Shown one piece after another: positions 17,826 to 26,837 of a DNA stretch of 54,655 nucleotides (position 1 is its first letter; every line of letters begins with the position of its first letter). The stretch covers positions 1 through 54,655 of the forward strand of contig JAQCEQ010000019.1 in assembly GCA_027618565.1 (NCBI GenBank). The letters run 5' to 3'. The notes under the pieces were generated by a model that did no database searches, was not told the origin of the DNA, and saw only the letters and a program-made list of their open reading frames with translations. Both the position numbers and the translations under genes were made by a program. This DNA comes from Planctomycetota bacterium (lineage in GTDB: Bacteria; Planctomycetota; Phycisphaerae; Phycisphaerales; SM1A02).

Positions 17826-18689
17826 TCACCCGCGCCGGACATTAAAGTATCGAGAGACCTTGGAGTCTTCCATGCGCTTGCCCAGTTTCTTGAGGGCCTC
17901 CAATTCGATCTGGCGCACGCGCTCGCGGGTGAGGCCGACGACCTCGCCGATCTGTTTGAGCGTGAGCGGCTCATGTCCCTCCAACCCGAATCGCAGGCGC
18001 AGGACCCGAGCCTCCCGCTCGTCGATGGAGTCCAGGAGGTTCAAGATGACGGCCAGGTCTTCGTTCTGCGCGGTGGTTTCGGATGGATCGCGGTGGCGAC
18101 TGTCGGAGACCATCTCGTCGATGCTCAGTCCCTCGCCATCTTCTCCCGCAGGGGTCTGGCTTGGCGCGTTGTACGCCTTGACGGCGCGCCGGACGATGGC
18201 CAATTTCCGCAGCGGGATGCTCATCTCCTCGGAGAGCTCCTGCATCGTGGGGGCGCGCTGCTGGAGCTCCCTGAGCTTCTTGGTCGCCTGCTTCCAGCGC
18301 ACGATCAGGTCCACCATGTACGCCGGGATGTGGATGGGCTGCACGGCGTTGATCAACTGCCGCTTGATGGCCTGCTTGATCCACCAGGAGGCGTAGGTGG
18401 AAAAGCGAGCGCCCTGCGCCGGGTCAAAGCCCTCGACGGCGCGGATGAGGCCGATGTTGCCCTCGTTGATCAGGTCGGCCAGCGGGAGCCCTCGGTGGGA
18501 GTAGTTCTTGCAAATCGCGATGACCAAACGCAGGTTGGCGCGGATCATGCGCTCCTTTGCCTGAGGGCACCCATCGTTCACGATCGACCACCCAAGCACC
18601 TTTTCCTCATCGATGGTGAGGAGCTTTTCGTGCTGGATCGCCTTGAGATAAGGCTGGAGATCGTTGGCGGCGAGACTTCTGCTGAACAT
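17826..18689 (-). CDS. RNA polymerase sigma-70 factor, RpoD/SigA-like
   Basis: 287 residues from the ATG at 18689. Region 1.2 is at [19 protein letters not shown]. Regions 2.1-2.4 hold [37 protein letters not shown] and [16 protein letters not shown]. Region 3 ([12 protein letters not shown]) and region 4 ([20 protein letters not shown]) complete it. The absence of a long region 1.1 suggests a group 2 or short primary factor. The start is uncertain: an in-frame ATG at 18755 adds 22 low-complexity residues but is itself part of a TACGATG sequence that looks like a -10 element. GAGG touches the 18689 ATG. Its region 2.4 should read the TANNNT elements described here. Confidence 0.9.
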   Translation of the reverse strand: MFSRSLAANDLQPYLKAIQHEKLLTIDEEKVLGWSIVNDGCPQAKERMIRANLRLVIAICKNYSHRGLPLADLINEGNIGLIRAVEGFDPAQGARFSTYASWWIKQAIKRQLINAVQPIHIPAYMVDLIVRWKQATKKLRELQQRAPTMQELSEEMSIPLRKLAIVRRAVKAYNAPSQTPAGEDGEGLSIDEMVSDSRHRDPSETTAQNEDLAVILNLLDSIDEREARVLRLRFGLEGHEPLTLKQIGEVVGLTRERVRQIELEALKKLGKRMEDSKVSRYFNVRRG

Positions 18690-18832
18690 CCTCACACCAC
18701 TCGCGAGTCGCGCGGAAGGGCCAACCGAAGCCCCCCCTGACCGTGGACTGTCCATCGTAACCCAACGGGCGGGCTGATCGGGCCCACCCACTGCGAGATT
18801 GTGATTTGGAGGGCTGGAGGGACCTTGGGAGG

Positions 18833-18838
18833 TACGAT
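18833..18838 (+). promoter_or_regulatory. TACGAT -10-like element of the UVR-motif gene
   Basis: TANNNT hexamer 10 bases before the ATG at 18849; it supports this start over the longer ORF beginning at 18801. Confidence 0.4.
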
Positions 18839-18848
18839 TCCACAAGCT

Positions 18849-19583
18849 ATGCACGATTTGACCAGAATGATGCAGGAGTGGCCTTGGGATGCCTCAGGAC
18901 CGCGCGTTCGAGAGGTCTCGCTCCCGGGGGGGCGCAGCGTTCTGCAGGTCAGGGTGGAGTTAGGAATCCTCCAGATGGAGACGGTCGGCCGCCCGGACGG
19001 CGTCCGCGTGGAGGGGGCGGAGAGCCTCTGCCACCACCTCGCCGCCCGGGAGTCCGACGAGCCGCTGACCCCAGACCAGATCGACGCCCTCCGCGCAGAG
19101 TGCATCCTCTACCAGCAGCGCGCAGCCGCATTCTCGGCCATCGGGCGACCCGCCGATGCCGCCCGCGACTGCCACCGCAATGTTGAGGTGGTGGATTTGG
19201 TCCGCAAGCGCGCTGGACGACCCCAGGACCGGGCGATGTTTGAGCAGCTTCGGATTCCGTTCGTGCTGATGCGCGCACGCAGCGCTTCGGCTGCCGCGGT
19301 CCGAGCCGGGGATGGTCGAGCGGCGGTCGCCGCACTGGACCACGGGCTGGTCGAACTTCGGGAGTCGTTCTCGCTCATGGGCATGTCCCAACGATTCGAT
19401 TCCTCGCCTGAGGCGGCCATCCTCCGGTCGATGCGTGAACTGCTCACGCCCAAGCTGCCGTCGTCGCAGCGGGCTGAATTGGAAGATCGACTGAAGCGTG
19501 CCGTGGCCTCGGAGAATTACGAGCTCGCGGCGATCCTCCGCAACGAAATCCGCCACATGGGCGATTCGCTCACGCACGAATAG
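18849..19583 (+). CDS. UVR (UvrB/UvrC) motif protein of unknown function
   Basis: 244 residues. The C-terminal 35 residues ([20 protein letters not shown]) match the UVR motif, a helical hairpin that mediates protein contacts in UvrB, UvrC, ClpC and McsA. The N-terminal part has a beta-strand domain ([20 protein letters not shown]), then helices with TPR-like character ([20 protein letters not shown]). No catalytic motif is seen. It could be an adaptor, as McsA is. It is divergent from the sigma factor gene and convergent with doxX. Confidence 0.65.
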   Translation: MHDLTRMMQEWPWDASGPRVREVSLPGGRSVLQVRVELGILQMETVGRPDGVRVEGAESLCHHLAARESDEPLTPDQIDALRAECILYQQRAAAFSAIGRPADAARDCHRNVEVVDLVRKRAGRPQDRAMFEQLRIPFVLMRARSASAAAVRAGDGRAAVAALDHGLVELRESFSLMGMSQRFDSSPEAAILRSMRELLTPKLPSSQRAELEDRLKRAVASENYELAAILRNEIRHMGDSLTHE

Positions 19584-19598
19584 GCGCGTGGCACAAGG

Positions 19599-20177
19599 TC
19601 AATCGATCTCCAAGGGGTCGTCGTCACGCGTGCCAAAGATCAGCGTGTCCAGGCTCAGATAGCCAGGTCCCTGGGCGACGACCAGCAGGCAGAGCGCCGC
19701 AGCGCTCAAGTGCACCAGCGTGAGCAGGCGATCGGCATCAGCGAACTGCGCCATCGTGCGCAGCGCTTCCGGAGTGATGTCGTTGGGGAGATACAGAACT
19801 CCCAGGATCAAGAGGAACGCGACGCTGACGACGCGGCTGAGGAATCCAATCAAGATCAGAACCCCGCCAACCAGCTGGGTTCCGGCGATGACCCGTGCCA
19901 GTGGCACCTCCGGCCCGATGTGCCGCTCGTGCAGCACCAGCGCCAGCTCCAGGTAGGTGCTTCCGGCGCTGGAGCCATCCTCGGCCACATCCAGGCTGAT
20001 CCCCAGCGACTGGGTCAGGATCTGAGTGGCTTCGGGATCGAACCGACTGGATCCTGCGAGGGCGCTCCACCCCAGGGGAAGGAAGGCCAGGCAGAGGACC
20101 ACGCGAGCCACGAACGGGGCGAGGCTCTGCGCCACGCCTGATAAGAATCCAATGACACCTCGTCCACGCCTGCTCAT
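19599..20177 (-). CDS. DoxX family membrane protein
   Basis: 192 residues with four hydrophobic segments: about 10-40 (VARVVLCLAFLPLGWSALA), 95-115 (TQLVGGVLILIGFLSR), 115-130 and 150-170. The pattern of the first segment and the GxxLLxGxLxR-like second segment fit the DoxX/quinone-interacting membrane family. A loop of about 45 residues separates helices 1 and 2. The function is not known; DoxX proteins are linked to redox homeostasis at the membrane. TACACT 10 bases before the ATG supports the start. Confidence 0.7.
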   Translation of the reverse strand: MSRRGRGVIGFLSGVAQSLAPFVARVVLCLAFLPLGWSALAGSSRFDPEATQILTQSLGISLDVAEDGSSAGSTYLELALVLHERHIGPEVPLARVIAGTQLVGGVLILIGFLSRVVSVAFLLILGVLYLPNDITPEALRTMAQFADADRLLTLVHLSAAALCLLVVAQGPGYLSLDTLIFGTRDDDPLEID

Positions 20178-20187
20178 CGTGTGCGTC

Positions 20188-20193
20188 AGTGTA
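20188..20193 (-). promoter_or_regulatory. TACACT -10-like element of doxX
   Basis: TANNNT hexamer 10 bases before the doxX ATG. It shares its TA with a plus-strand TAGATT (20192-20197) that faces the tRNA-Leu gene. Confidence 0.45.
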
Positions 20194-20197
20194 GATT
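20192..20197 (+). promoter_or_regulatory. TAGATT, possible -10 of tRNA-Leu and the aromatic operon
   Basis: TANNNT hexamer 23 bases before the tRNA 5' end. No clear -35 is seen. As only 22 bases separate the tRNA from the DAHP synthase ATG, it may also drive that gene. Confidence 0.35.
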
Positions 20198-20220
20198 GCC
20201 ACGCGAGTCAGCCACCCGAC

Positions 20221-20306
20221 GCGGGCGTGGCGGAATTGGCAGACGCACGGGATTTAGGTTCCCGTGGGCCTCACAGCCCGTGCAGGTTCAAGTCCTGTCG
20301 CCCGCA
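20221..20306 (+). tRNA. tRNA-Leu (UAG)
   Basis: 86-nt class II tRNA without encoded CCA. The acceptor GCGGGCG pairs with CGCCCGC. The anticodon loop ATTTAGG gives anticodon UAG. The variable arm is long (GGGCCTCACAGCCC) and the T loop GGTTCAAGTCC is standard. It closely resembles the E. coli leuW product. Confidence 0.95.
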
Positions 20307-20328
20307 TGTCACGCGCCCTGAGCCCCGT

Positions 20329-21729
20329 ATGAACGAGTCCAAACCCGCGCCAACCCACCCGCTGCTTGAGTGGAGCCCGGGATCATGGCGCGACCGGTCG
20401 GCACTCCAGCAGCCGGCGTGGCCAGACTTGCAGGCCCTCGCGGCGGCGCAGGAGGAGCTGGCGTTGCTTCCGCCGCTGGTCACCAGCTGGGAGATCGAGG
20501 CGCTGAAGGAGAATCTGTGGCTGGCCGGCCGGGGCGACGCCTTCGTCCTCCAGGCTGGTGACTGCGCCGAGAGTTTTGCCGACTGTCGGCCGGGGCGCAT
20601 CACGGACATGCTGAAGGTCCTGCTGCAGGTGAGCCTCATCTTGGTGCACGGCGGCGGGCGGCCGGTCGTGCGCATTGGTCGAATCGCAGGGCAGTACGCC
20701 AAGCCCCGAAGCCAGGACTTGGAGACGAGGGGAGAGGAGACGCACCCGGCCTACCGGGGGGACAATGTCAATTGTCCCAACTTTGATGCGGCGTCGAGGA
20801 CACCCGACCCGACGCTGCTCCTCCGGGGGCATGAACGAGCGGCGCTCACGCTGAACTTCGTCCGCGCCTTGGCAGGCGGCGGATTCGCAGACTTGCACCA
20901 CGCCGAGACCTGGGACCTGGCCTTCGTGGGTGACTCGGAACTCGCGGGCGAATACCACAAGATCGTCCATGAAGTGCAGGAGGGGCTCCGATTCATGGAG
21001 ATCGTCGCGGGTCGATCCATCCGCGAATTCGCGCAAGTGGACATCTGGACCAGCCATGAATGCCTTGTCCTCCCCTTGGAACAGGCGCTCACGCGTCGCG
21101 TGCCCAGGCGCGACGGTTGGTACAACCTCTCGACCCACCTGCCGTGGCTTGGCATCCGCACCGCCGCGCAGGAAGGCGCGCATGCCGAGTACGCGCGAGG
21201 GATCTGCAACCCCATTGGCATCAAGGTGGGGACATCGACCAATCCGGCAGCGCTTCGTCGCCTGGTGGAGTTCCTGAACCCCGGATCCGAGCGAGGTCGC
21301 GTCGTCCTCATCCACCGGTTTGGCGCCGAGGGGATCGAGCAGGGGCTTCCGCCAGTGATCGCCGCGATGGAAGGGCTTCAGGCAGCGCCGGTGTGGCTTT
21401 GCGATCCGATGCACGGAAACACACGGAGTGTCTCGATTCCGGGCCGTGGGGCAGGTGAGTCAGTCAAGACGCGCCACTTTGACGATGTGGTGGCCGAATC
21501 CGAGGCCGCCATGGCCATCCACGCCAGGATCGGTGTTCCGCTGGGCGGGGTCCACTTGGAATTGACCGGCGAGGATGTCACGGAGTGCACCGGTGGCGCG
21601 CGACAATTGTCGCCCAAGGACCTCGCGCGCGCATACCGCACGCATGTGGACCCGCGCCTCAACGCCGAGCAGGCGCTGGAATTGGCGATGCGACTCTCTC
21701 GTCGCATGCGTGCGGCGCGAGGCGTGTGA
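20329..21729 (+). CDS. Class II (plant-type) 3-deoxy-7-phosphoheptulonate synthase
   Basis: 466 residues. It is the type II DAHP synthase that joins phosphoenolpyruvate and erythrose-4-phosphate in the first step of the shikimate pathway. Family landmarks are QAGDCAESF (metal-binding Cys), GRIAGQYAKPRS, YRGDNVN, HLPWLGIRT, KVGTSTNP and CDPMHGNT. The chain has the usual length without an added regulatory domain. The ATG follows the tRNA by only 22 bases with no SD and no TANNNT, so it may be read from the tRNA transcript after processing. The ketosynthase pair follows after 21 bases, with its own TACATT. Confidence 0.93.
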   Translation: MNESKPAPTHPLLEWSPGSWRDRSALQQPAWPDLQALAAAQEELALLPPLVTSWEIEALKENLWLAGRGDAFVLQAGDCAESFADCRPGRITDMLKVLLQVSLILVHGGGRPVVRIGRIAGQYAKPRSQDLETRGEETHPAYRGDNVNCPNFDAASRTPDPTLLLRGHERAALTLNFVRALAGGGFADLHHAETWDLAFVGDSELAGEYHKIVHEVQEGLRFMEIVAGRSIREFAQVDIWTSHECLVLPLEQALTRRVPRRDGWYNLSTHLPWLGIRTAAQEGAHAEYARGICNPIGIKVGTSTNPAALRRLVEFLNPGSERGRVVLIHRFGAEGIEQGLPPVIAAMEGLQAAPVWLCDPMHGNTRSVSIPGRGAGESVKTRHFDDVVAESEAAMAIHARIGVPLGGVHLELTGEDVTECTGGARQLSPKDLARAYRTHVDPRLNAEQALELAMRLSRRMRAARGV

Positions 21730-21735
21730 CGCGAG

Positions 21736-21741
21736 TACATT
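21736..21741 (+). promoter_or_regulatory. TACATT -10-like element of the ketosynthase pair
   Basis: TANNNT hexamer 9 bases before the ATG at 21751, directly after the DAHP synthase stop codon. Confidence 0.45.
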
Positions 21742-21750
21742 CCCGCACCC

Positions 21751-23082
21751 ATGGCGCGAGTTCGACGACCAGTGGTGATCACCGGGACCGGCACCGCCTG
21801 CGGGTTTGGCGTGGGCACTGACGCACTGTGGTCGGGCCTCTGCGAGGGTCGGTCAGCGATCGGCCCCGTGCGGGCGTTTGACGCCTCGGGATTCCGGTGC
21901 ACGCAGGCTGCGGAGGTCCCCGAGGGTTTTGACATCCGGCAGCTGGTCCCCAAGAGCTACCGCAAGGCCACCAAGGTGATGGCGCGGGACATCGAGTTGG
22001 CTGTGGCCGCGGCCGACGCTGCCGTGAGGGAGGCCGGACTGGTTACCAAGGGCATCGCCGAGGGCGAAGCGCCCACCATTCCACCAAACCGATTCGGCTG
22101 CCACATCGGCGCGGGGCTCATCGCATGCGACGTGGACGAATTGACGGCGGCACTGGTGACGGCGAAGTCGGCATCGGGCGCATTCGACAGCGGGGCCTGG
22201 GGCCACACGGGGATGACCAACCTCACGCCGCTGTGGCTGCTCAAGTACCTCCCCAACATGTTGTCGTGCCATGTCACGATCATCCACGACTGCCAGGGAC
22301 CCTCCAACACGATCACCTGCGCTGAGGCATCGGGTCTCCTGAGCATGGGAGAATCAATGCGCACGATCGAACGTGGCGCGGCGGATGCCTGCCTCGCCGG
22401 CGGCGCCGAGAGCAAGATCAACCCCATGGGCCTCCTCCGGCAGCAGTTTGCCGACCGACTCTGTGCGTTGCCGCCGGAGGCGTCCGCGAGCAGCGCCGTG
22501 CGTCCCTATGCCTCTGACGCAGACGGCAGCATCCTGGGTGAGGGCGGCGGGCTGGTCATCCTGGAGGCGGAGGAGTCGGCTCGTGCGCGTGGAGCGACGA
22601 TTCGCGCGCGGGTGGCCGGGTTTGCCGCGGGGCAGTGCTCGTGCGACGACACGGTGGGTGTGGACCTGAGCGCTGCTGGCGAAGACATCGCTGCCACGAT
22701 GCTGGCAGCACTGCGGGATGCCGGGCTGGAATCCTCGGCGATGGACGCGATCGTCCCGATGGCGTCCGGGATTCCGTCCACCGACGCGGCGGAACGAGCG
22801 GCGTTCGCGGCGGTGTTTGGCGAGCGGGCGACCACGATTCCGATCGTCACGATGATGGGCGCCATCGGCAACTGTGGTGCCGGGGTTGGCGCGCTGCAAC
22901 TGGCGGTGGCGGTCCGATGCCTGGAGCACCAGTTACTTCCCGCGCGGCTTGGTGGGCCGGAGGCGGGGGGCTTGCAGGCGCACGCCGCACCCTCCAGCGC
23001 CGCAGCGCTTGGGCATCTGATGGTGGTGAGCGCTGGGCTTGGGGGGCAAGTGGCGGTCGTGATCCTGGGGAGGGCAGCATGA
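21751..23082 (+). CDS. Catalytically dead beta-ketoacyl synthase homologue (chain-length-factor-like)
   Basis: 443 residues with the thiolase fold of KAS I/II enzymes (VVITGTGTACGFGVGTD at the start, DGSILGEGGGLVILEAEE later). Aligned with the next gene, the nucleophile Cys is replaced by Glu192 (in TITCAEASGLL). The first catalytic His becomes Met (IVPMASGIPSTD) and the second becomes Asn (GAIGNCGAGVG). This parallels the KS-beta/chain length factor of type II polyketide synthases, where Cys is Gln. It likely forms a heterodimer with the intact KAS encoded immediately downstream (ATGA overlap). Cys190, two positions earlier, is probably not a substitute nucleophile. Confidence 0.8.
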   Translation: MARVRRPVVITGTGTACGFGVGTDALWSGLCEGRSAIGPVRAFDASGFRCTQAAEVPEGFDIRQLVPKSYRKATKVMARDIELAVAAADAAVREAGLVTKGIAEGEAPTIPPNRFGCHIGAGLIACDVDELTAALVTAKSASGAFDSGAWGHTGMTNLTPLWLLKYLPNMLSCHVTIIHDCQGPSNTITCAEASGLLSMGESMRTIERGAADACLAGGAESKINPMGLLRQQFADRLCALPPEASASSAVRPYASDADGSILGEGGGLVILEAEESARARGATIRARVAGFAAGQCSCDDTVGVDLSAAGEDIAATMLAALRDAGLESSAMDAIVPMASGIPSTDAAERAAFAAVFGERATTIPIVTMMGAIGNCGAGVGALQLAVAVRCLEHQLLPARLGGPEAGGLQAHAAPSSAAALGHLMVVSAGLGGQVAVVILGRAA

Positions 23083-24401
23083 GCGCCGCACCTCGGATCG
23101 TGGTGACCGGCATGGGGTGGATCACCCCGCTGGGGAACGACATCGACACCGTCTGGAACCGGATGATGGCCTCTGATTCCGGCATGGCGCCGATCACCCG
23201 CTTTGACGCCCGCACCTTCCCAACGACCTTTGCCGCAGAAGTGCGGGAGCCGTCCATCGCGCCGTTTGTGCAGGACCTGTCCGTGCACGCGACTGCGGGT
23301 CTGAACTCCATGTTCGCGCTGGGCGCCGCCGCGCAGGCATGGAAGATGGCTGGGTTCGCGAAGACGCGTCCTGCGGATGCGCGCCGGGTTGGTCTGTACC
23401 TGGGCGCGGGCGAGGGGGTGCTGGACACGATCAACTTCTTCGAGACCAACATGGCCTCGTGGGACGCCGCGACCCAACGGTGCGACGGCCGCCGCTGGAT
23501 CGAGGCAGCCGCGGGGCGCCTCTCCGCAACGAAGGAGATCGAGCAGGAGCCCAACATGCCGTTGGCGCACATCGCGCGCGAGCTGGGCATCAAGGGCCCC
23601 GCCTTCAACTGCCTCACGGCGTGCGCGGCCAGCACCCAGGCGATCGGCGAGGCGTACAGCATCATCCAGCGCGGCGACGCGGATGTGATGGTGGCCGGCG
23701 GCACGCACACGATGATCCACCCGCTTGGCGTGACGGGCTTCAACCGACTCACCGCGCTCAGCACTTTCAAGGGCGACCCGACGAAGGCATCGCGTCCCTT
23801 CGCCATCGACCGCGATGGGTTCGTGATGGGAGAGGGCTCTGGCATGATCGTGCTGGAAACTCTTGAACACGCGCTCGCGCGTGGCGCTCGCCCCATCGCC
23901 GAGGTGGCGGGCTACGGATCCAGCGCCGACGCCTTCCGAATCACCGACATCCAGCCCGAAGGTCGCGGCGCCGCAGCCGCGATGCTGCAGGCACTGGCGC
24001 AGGCCGGGATCGACCCGCACCAGTTGCGAGAGGATGGCCGCGCGCCGATCGACTACATCTCGGCCCACGGCACCGGCACCAAGGAGAACGACTCCATCGA
24101 GACGGTCGCGGTCAAGCGCGTGTTTGGCGAACTTGCGCCCAAGATCCCCATGAGTTCGATCAAGGGCATGATGGGTCACCTGATCGCCGCCGCCGGTGCG
24201 GTGGAGTTCATGACCTGCGTGCTGGCGATCCAGCGCGGCATGCTCCCGCCCACCATCAATCACGCTCGGCCCGATCCTGAACTGGACCTGGACTATGTGC
24301 CCAACCGGGCGCGCTCCGCCCCGGTCGACATTTGCCTGAGCAATTCGTTTGGCTTTGGTGGGCAAAACGACACCGTGGTGGTGCGGCGATTCAAGGATTG
24401 A
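23079..24401 (+). CDS. Beta-ketoacyl-ACP synthase, FabF-like, partner of the dead homologue
   Basis: 440 residues with an intact catalytic triad: Cys in NCLTACAASTQAIGE, His in SAHGTGTKENDSIE and His in KGMMGHLIAAAGAVE. SNSFGFGGQNDTVV is the C-terminal family motif. It should elongate acyl chains by decarboxylative condensation with malonyl-ACP. The distinctive 95-160 insertion (FFETNMASWDAATQRCDG) is longer than in FabF. It starts at the ATG overlapping the previous stop and is followed after 2 bases by the next gene. The tight pairing suggests a specialised lipid or polyketide product rather than housekeeping synthesis; no ACP gene is nearby. Confidence 0.88.
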   Translation: MSAAPRIVVTGMGWITPLGNDIDTVWNRMMASDSGMAPITRFDARTFPTTFAAEVREPSIAPFVQDLSVHATAGLNSMFALGAAAQAWKMAGFAKTRPADARRVGLYLGAGEGVLDTINFFETNMASWDAATQRCDGRRWIEAAAGRLSATKEIEQEPNMPLAHIARELGIKGPAFNCLTACAASTQAIGEAYSIIQRGDADVMVAGGTHTMIHPLGVTGFNRLTALSTFKGDPTKASRPFAIDRDGFVMGEGSGMIVLETLEHALARGARPIAEVAGYGSSADAFRITDIQPEGRGAAAAMLQALAQAGIDPHQLREDGRAPIDYISAHGTGTKENDSIETVAVKRVFGELAPKIPMSSIKGMMGHLIAAAGAVEFMTCVLAIQRGMLPPTINHARPDPELDLDYVPNRARSAPVDICLSNSFGFGGQNDTVVVRRFKD

Positions 24402-24403
24402 CC

Positions 24404-25060
24404 ATGCGCCGCTGGAGAGTGGCTGCGGGTGTCGGTACGGCAACTCTCTCAGTGGTGATCGTGGTGGTGGCAGTACGAATCTCCGAGACTCCAGCGTGGG
24501 CGATTCGGGCGGCGGTCGATTGCGCAAGCGGCAGGGACGGCGAGGCCGAGAGTCGGTCGCACCGCGCGGGCCGACTCCTGGAATCGAACATCGTCTCGGA
24601 GATCCACCGCATTCGTCCGACGGATGGGCCTTGGCAACTCTCGATCCCGTTGGGGGAAGCGCAGGCATGGCTGGATTGCCGGCTCCCCGAGTGGCTCGCG
24701 CACGGCGATGCAGACCTGGAACTGGATCTCCCGAATGGGCTGCGCCTGGGAAGCGCTGGGAGCGACAGCGGGTCCGGCGACGGGCTAGTCATCGGTGCGC
24801 CGCAGGGCGGAGTGTTTGCCACACTGGTGGTGGGGTTCTCGCGGACTCCGGCAGGGTGGGAAGCCATCCCGCGTTCAGCCCTTGTGGGATCACAGGCGGT
24901 TCCAGTTCGTGTGCTTGGGTGGATGGGGTGGATGCCCGAGGTCGTGAGCCTCCCAAGCCTGATCGAGCTGGGAGATGGTCGTGTCGTGGAGGTGGATTCG
25001 ATCTCGGTCCAAGCCACCTCCTTGGTTCTTGACCTGCGCACGCGGGCCGCTCCCGGTTGA
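24404..25060 (+). CDS. Membrane-anchored protein of unknown function, ketosynthase operon
   Basis: 218 residues. An N-terminal helix (VGTATLSVVIVVVAVRISET, about residues 8-27) anchors it, with the rest outside the cytoplasm. The soluble part has PWQLSIPLGEAQAWLDCRLP, then alternating strands up to VEVDSISVQATSLVLDLRT. The pattern of an anchor plus an all-beta lipid-binding-like domain recalls DUF2140/LmeA-type proteins, but this is only a resemblance. It starts 2 bases after the ketosynthase stop, so it is co-translated. A role in handling the lipid made by the pair is inferred from position. Confidence 0.6.
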   Translation: MRRWRVAAGVGTATLSVVIVVVAVRISETPAWAIRAAVDCASGRDGEAESRSHRAGRLLESNIVSEIHRIRPTDGPWQLSIPLGEAQAWLDCRLPEWLAHGDADLELDLPNGLRLGSAGSDSGSGDGLVIGAPQGGVFATLVVGFSRTPAGWEAIPRSALVGSQAVPVRVLGWMGWMPEVVSLPSLIELGDGRVVEVDSISVQATSLVLDLRTRAAPG

Positions 25061-25151
25061 GGATGGCGCGCGATTTCAATCAAGAGATCGCGATGGTCCT
25101 CCTCGCAGATTCCTCGCAGGAGCCTCGGTACCTCCTCGGGGTTCCCCGGGC

Positions 25152-25157
25152 TATATT
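25152..25157 (+). promoter_or_regulatory. TATATT -10-like element of the nuoG-like gene
   Basis: TANNNT hexamer 9 bases before the ATG at 25167, within the 106-base gap after the preceding gene. No good -35 is visible. Confidence 0.5.
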
Positions 25158-25166
25158 CCCCGACCC

Positions 25167-26837
25167 ATGCCTGCGCTGACGATCAACGGCAAGACCTGCT
25201 CCTTCCAGAAGGGGCAGTCGATCTTGCAGGTGGCGATTGAGTCGAACATCAAGATCCCGCAGTACTGCTACCACCCGTCGCTGTCGGTCCCGGGCAACTG
25301 CCGCATCTGCCTGGCCGAGGTCTGGCACCCCAATCCAAAGACTGGCGCGCTGGAGAGCATGGGGAAGCTGGTGCCGACCTGCCACACGCCGGCCAATGAC
25401 GACATGGTGGTGTACACGGACAGCCCCAAGGCCGTCGCGAACCAGAAGCAGGTCATGGAGTACCTGCTCATCAACCACCCCGTGGATTGCCCCGTCTGCG
25501 ACCAGGCGGGCGAGTGCGACCTGCAGGACTACTCGTACCAGTACGGCCGTGGCGAGTCGCGCTTCCAGGAAGACAAGATCAAGCAGCCCAAGAAGGATAT
25601 AGGCCCCAACATCCTCCTCTACAGCGACCGCTGCATCATGTGCACGCGGTGCGTTCGGTTCACGCGAGAGGTCACGCAGACGGCCGAGCTGATGGTGGAC
25701 GGCCGCGGCGGGACCGAGTCGATCGATGTGTTTCCCGGGATGGCGCTGGACAACGAGCTGGCCAGCAACGTGATCGACCTCTGCCCCGTCGGCGCGCTTC
25801 TGGACAAGGACTTCCTGTTCCAGCAGCGCGTCTGGTTCCTCAAGAAGGCCGCCAGCATCGACGGCATCACCGCCAGCGGCGACAACATTTCCGTGGAGCA
25901 CAACGAGGGGCGCGTCTACCGGATCAAGCCCCGCACGAACATGGAGGTGAACCAATGGTGGATCACTGACGAGGTGCGGTACGGGTGGAAGTTCGTGCAC
26001 GCCGAGGATCGACTCTCGATTCCGGCCATTCGCGGACGCGAGGCGTTTGGTCGCGATCACGCGGGCGAGGCGTGGCTCCAGGCGCTGAACGCCGCACGCC
26101 AGCTCCTGGTCGATGGCGCCTCCGCGGGCCGCCTGGGCCTCCTCGTGAGCCCGATGCTGTCGTGCGAGGAGGCCTATCTCCTCGCGCACGTTGTCCTGGG
26201 GATCGATCCCAACGCAGTGCTCGCCGTGGGGCCCGTGCCCGTTCGGGGCGAAGACAAGACCTTCCCAAACGGGTTCAAGGTGCTCTCCGAGAAGGCGCCC
26301 AACGCGCGCGGCGTGCGCCGGGTCCTCGAGGCGGTCGCCGCCTCGTTCCCCGCTCGCACCGTGGTCAAGATCGTGGACGCCGCCGGGTTTGCGGGAGCCC
26401 TTCGCGCCGACGTGGTGAAGGCATCGTTGGTCACCGGCAACTATCCCAGCGCGTGGGTGACCGCCGACATGGCGCAGGCGGTGGCGTCGGCTCCGTTCGT
26501 GCTCCTGGACACGCTCCCCAATGCCTTGACCGGAAGCGCGTCGGTGCTGCTGCCGGTGACGACGTGGGTGGAGAAGTCCGGGACCTTCGTCAACGCCAAG
26601 GACCGCGCCCAGCACTTTTCCCAAGCGATCTCCCCGATCGACTTTGCACGGAGCGAGGGTCAGGTGGCGATCGACTTGGACGCGATCCACCGCCACGCGA
26701 AGACGCACACCTTTGATGTGGAAGCCATTCGCACCGAGATGGCCACCACCAAGGGATTGGAGTGGTGCGACGGCGGCATCCATCGCCCCAGTGCGCCCTC
26801 CACGATCGAGTCGGACATGGTTTTGGTCGAATTGTGA
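25167..26837 (+). CDS. nuoG: NADH-quinone oxidoreductase subunit G-like iron-sulfur protein
   Basis: 556 residues. A [2Fe-2S] ferredoxin domain has Cys34, 45, 48 and 72. The His-Cys3 [4Fe-4S] site is His104, Cys108, 111 and 117 (HPVDCPVCDQAGECDLQD). A second [4Fe-4S] uses Cys156, 159, 162 and 206 (RCIMCTRC, DLCPVGAL). Residues 230-556 are a reduced molybdopterin-oxidoreductase-like domain, much shorter than in E. coli NuoG (908 residues). It carries electrons from the NADH site toward quinone in complex I. No other nuo gene is near; the MATE gene overlaps it by 4 bases. Confidence 0.87.
   Translation: MPALTINGKTCSFQKGQSILQVAIESNIKIPQYCYHPSLSVPGNCRICLAEVWHPNPKTGALESMGKLVPTCHTPANDDMVVYTDSPKAVANQKQVMEYLLINHPVDCPVCDQAGECDLQDYSYQYGRGESRFQEDKIKQPKKDIGPNILLYSDRCIMCTRCVRFTREVTQTAELMVDGRGGTESIDVFPGMALDNELASNVIDLCPVGALLDKDFLFQQRVWFLKKAASIDGITASGDNISVEHNEGRVYRIKPRTNMEVNQWWITDEVRYGWKFVHAEDRLSIPAIRGREAFGRDHAGEAWLQALNAARQLLVDGASAGRLGLLVSPMLSCEEAYLLAHVVLGIDPNAVLAVGPVPVRGEDKTFPNGFKVLSEKAPNARGVRRVLEAVAASFPARTVVKIVDAAGFAGALRADVVKASLVTGNYPSAWVTADMAQAVASAPFVLLDTLPNALTGSASVLLPVTTWVEKSGTFVNAKDRAQHFSQAISPIDFARSEGQVAIDLDAIHRHAKTHTFDVEAIRTEMATTKGLEWCDGGIHRPSAPSTIESDMVLVEL

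Noticed and set aside
22506-24668. Minus-strand frame of 720 codons
   Set aside because: Antisense shadow of the two ketosynthase genes.
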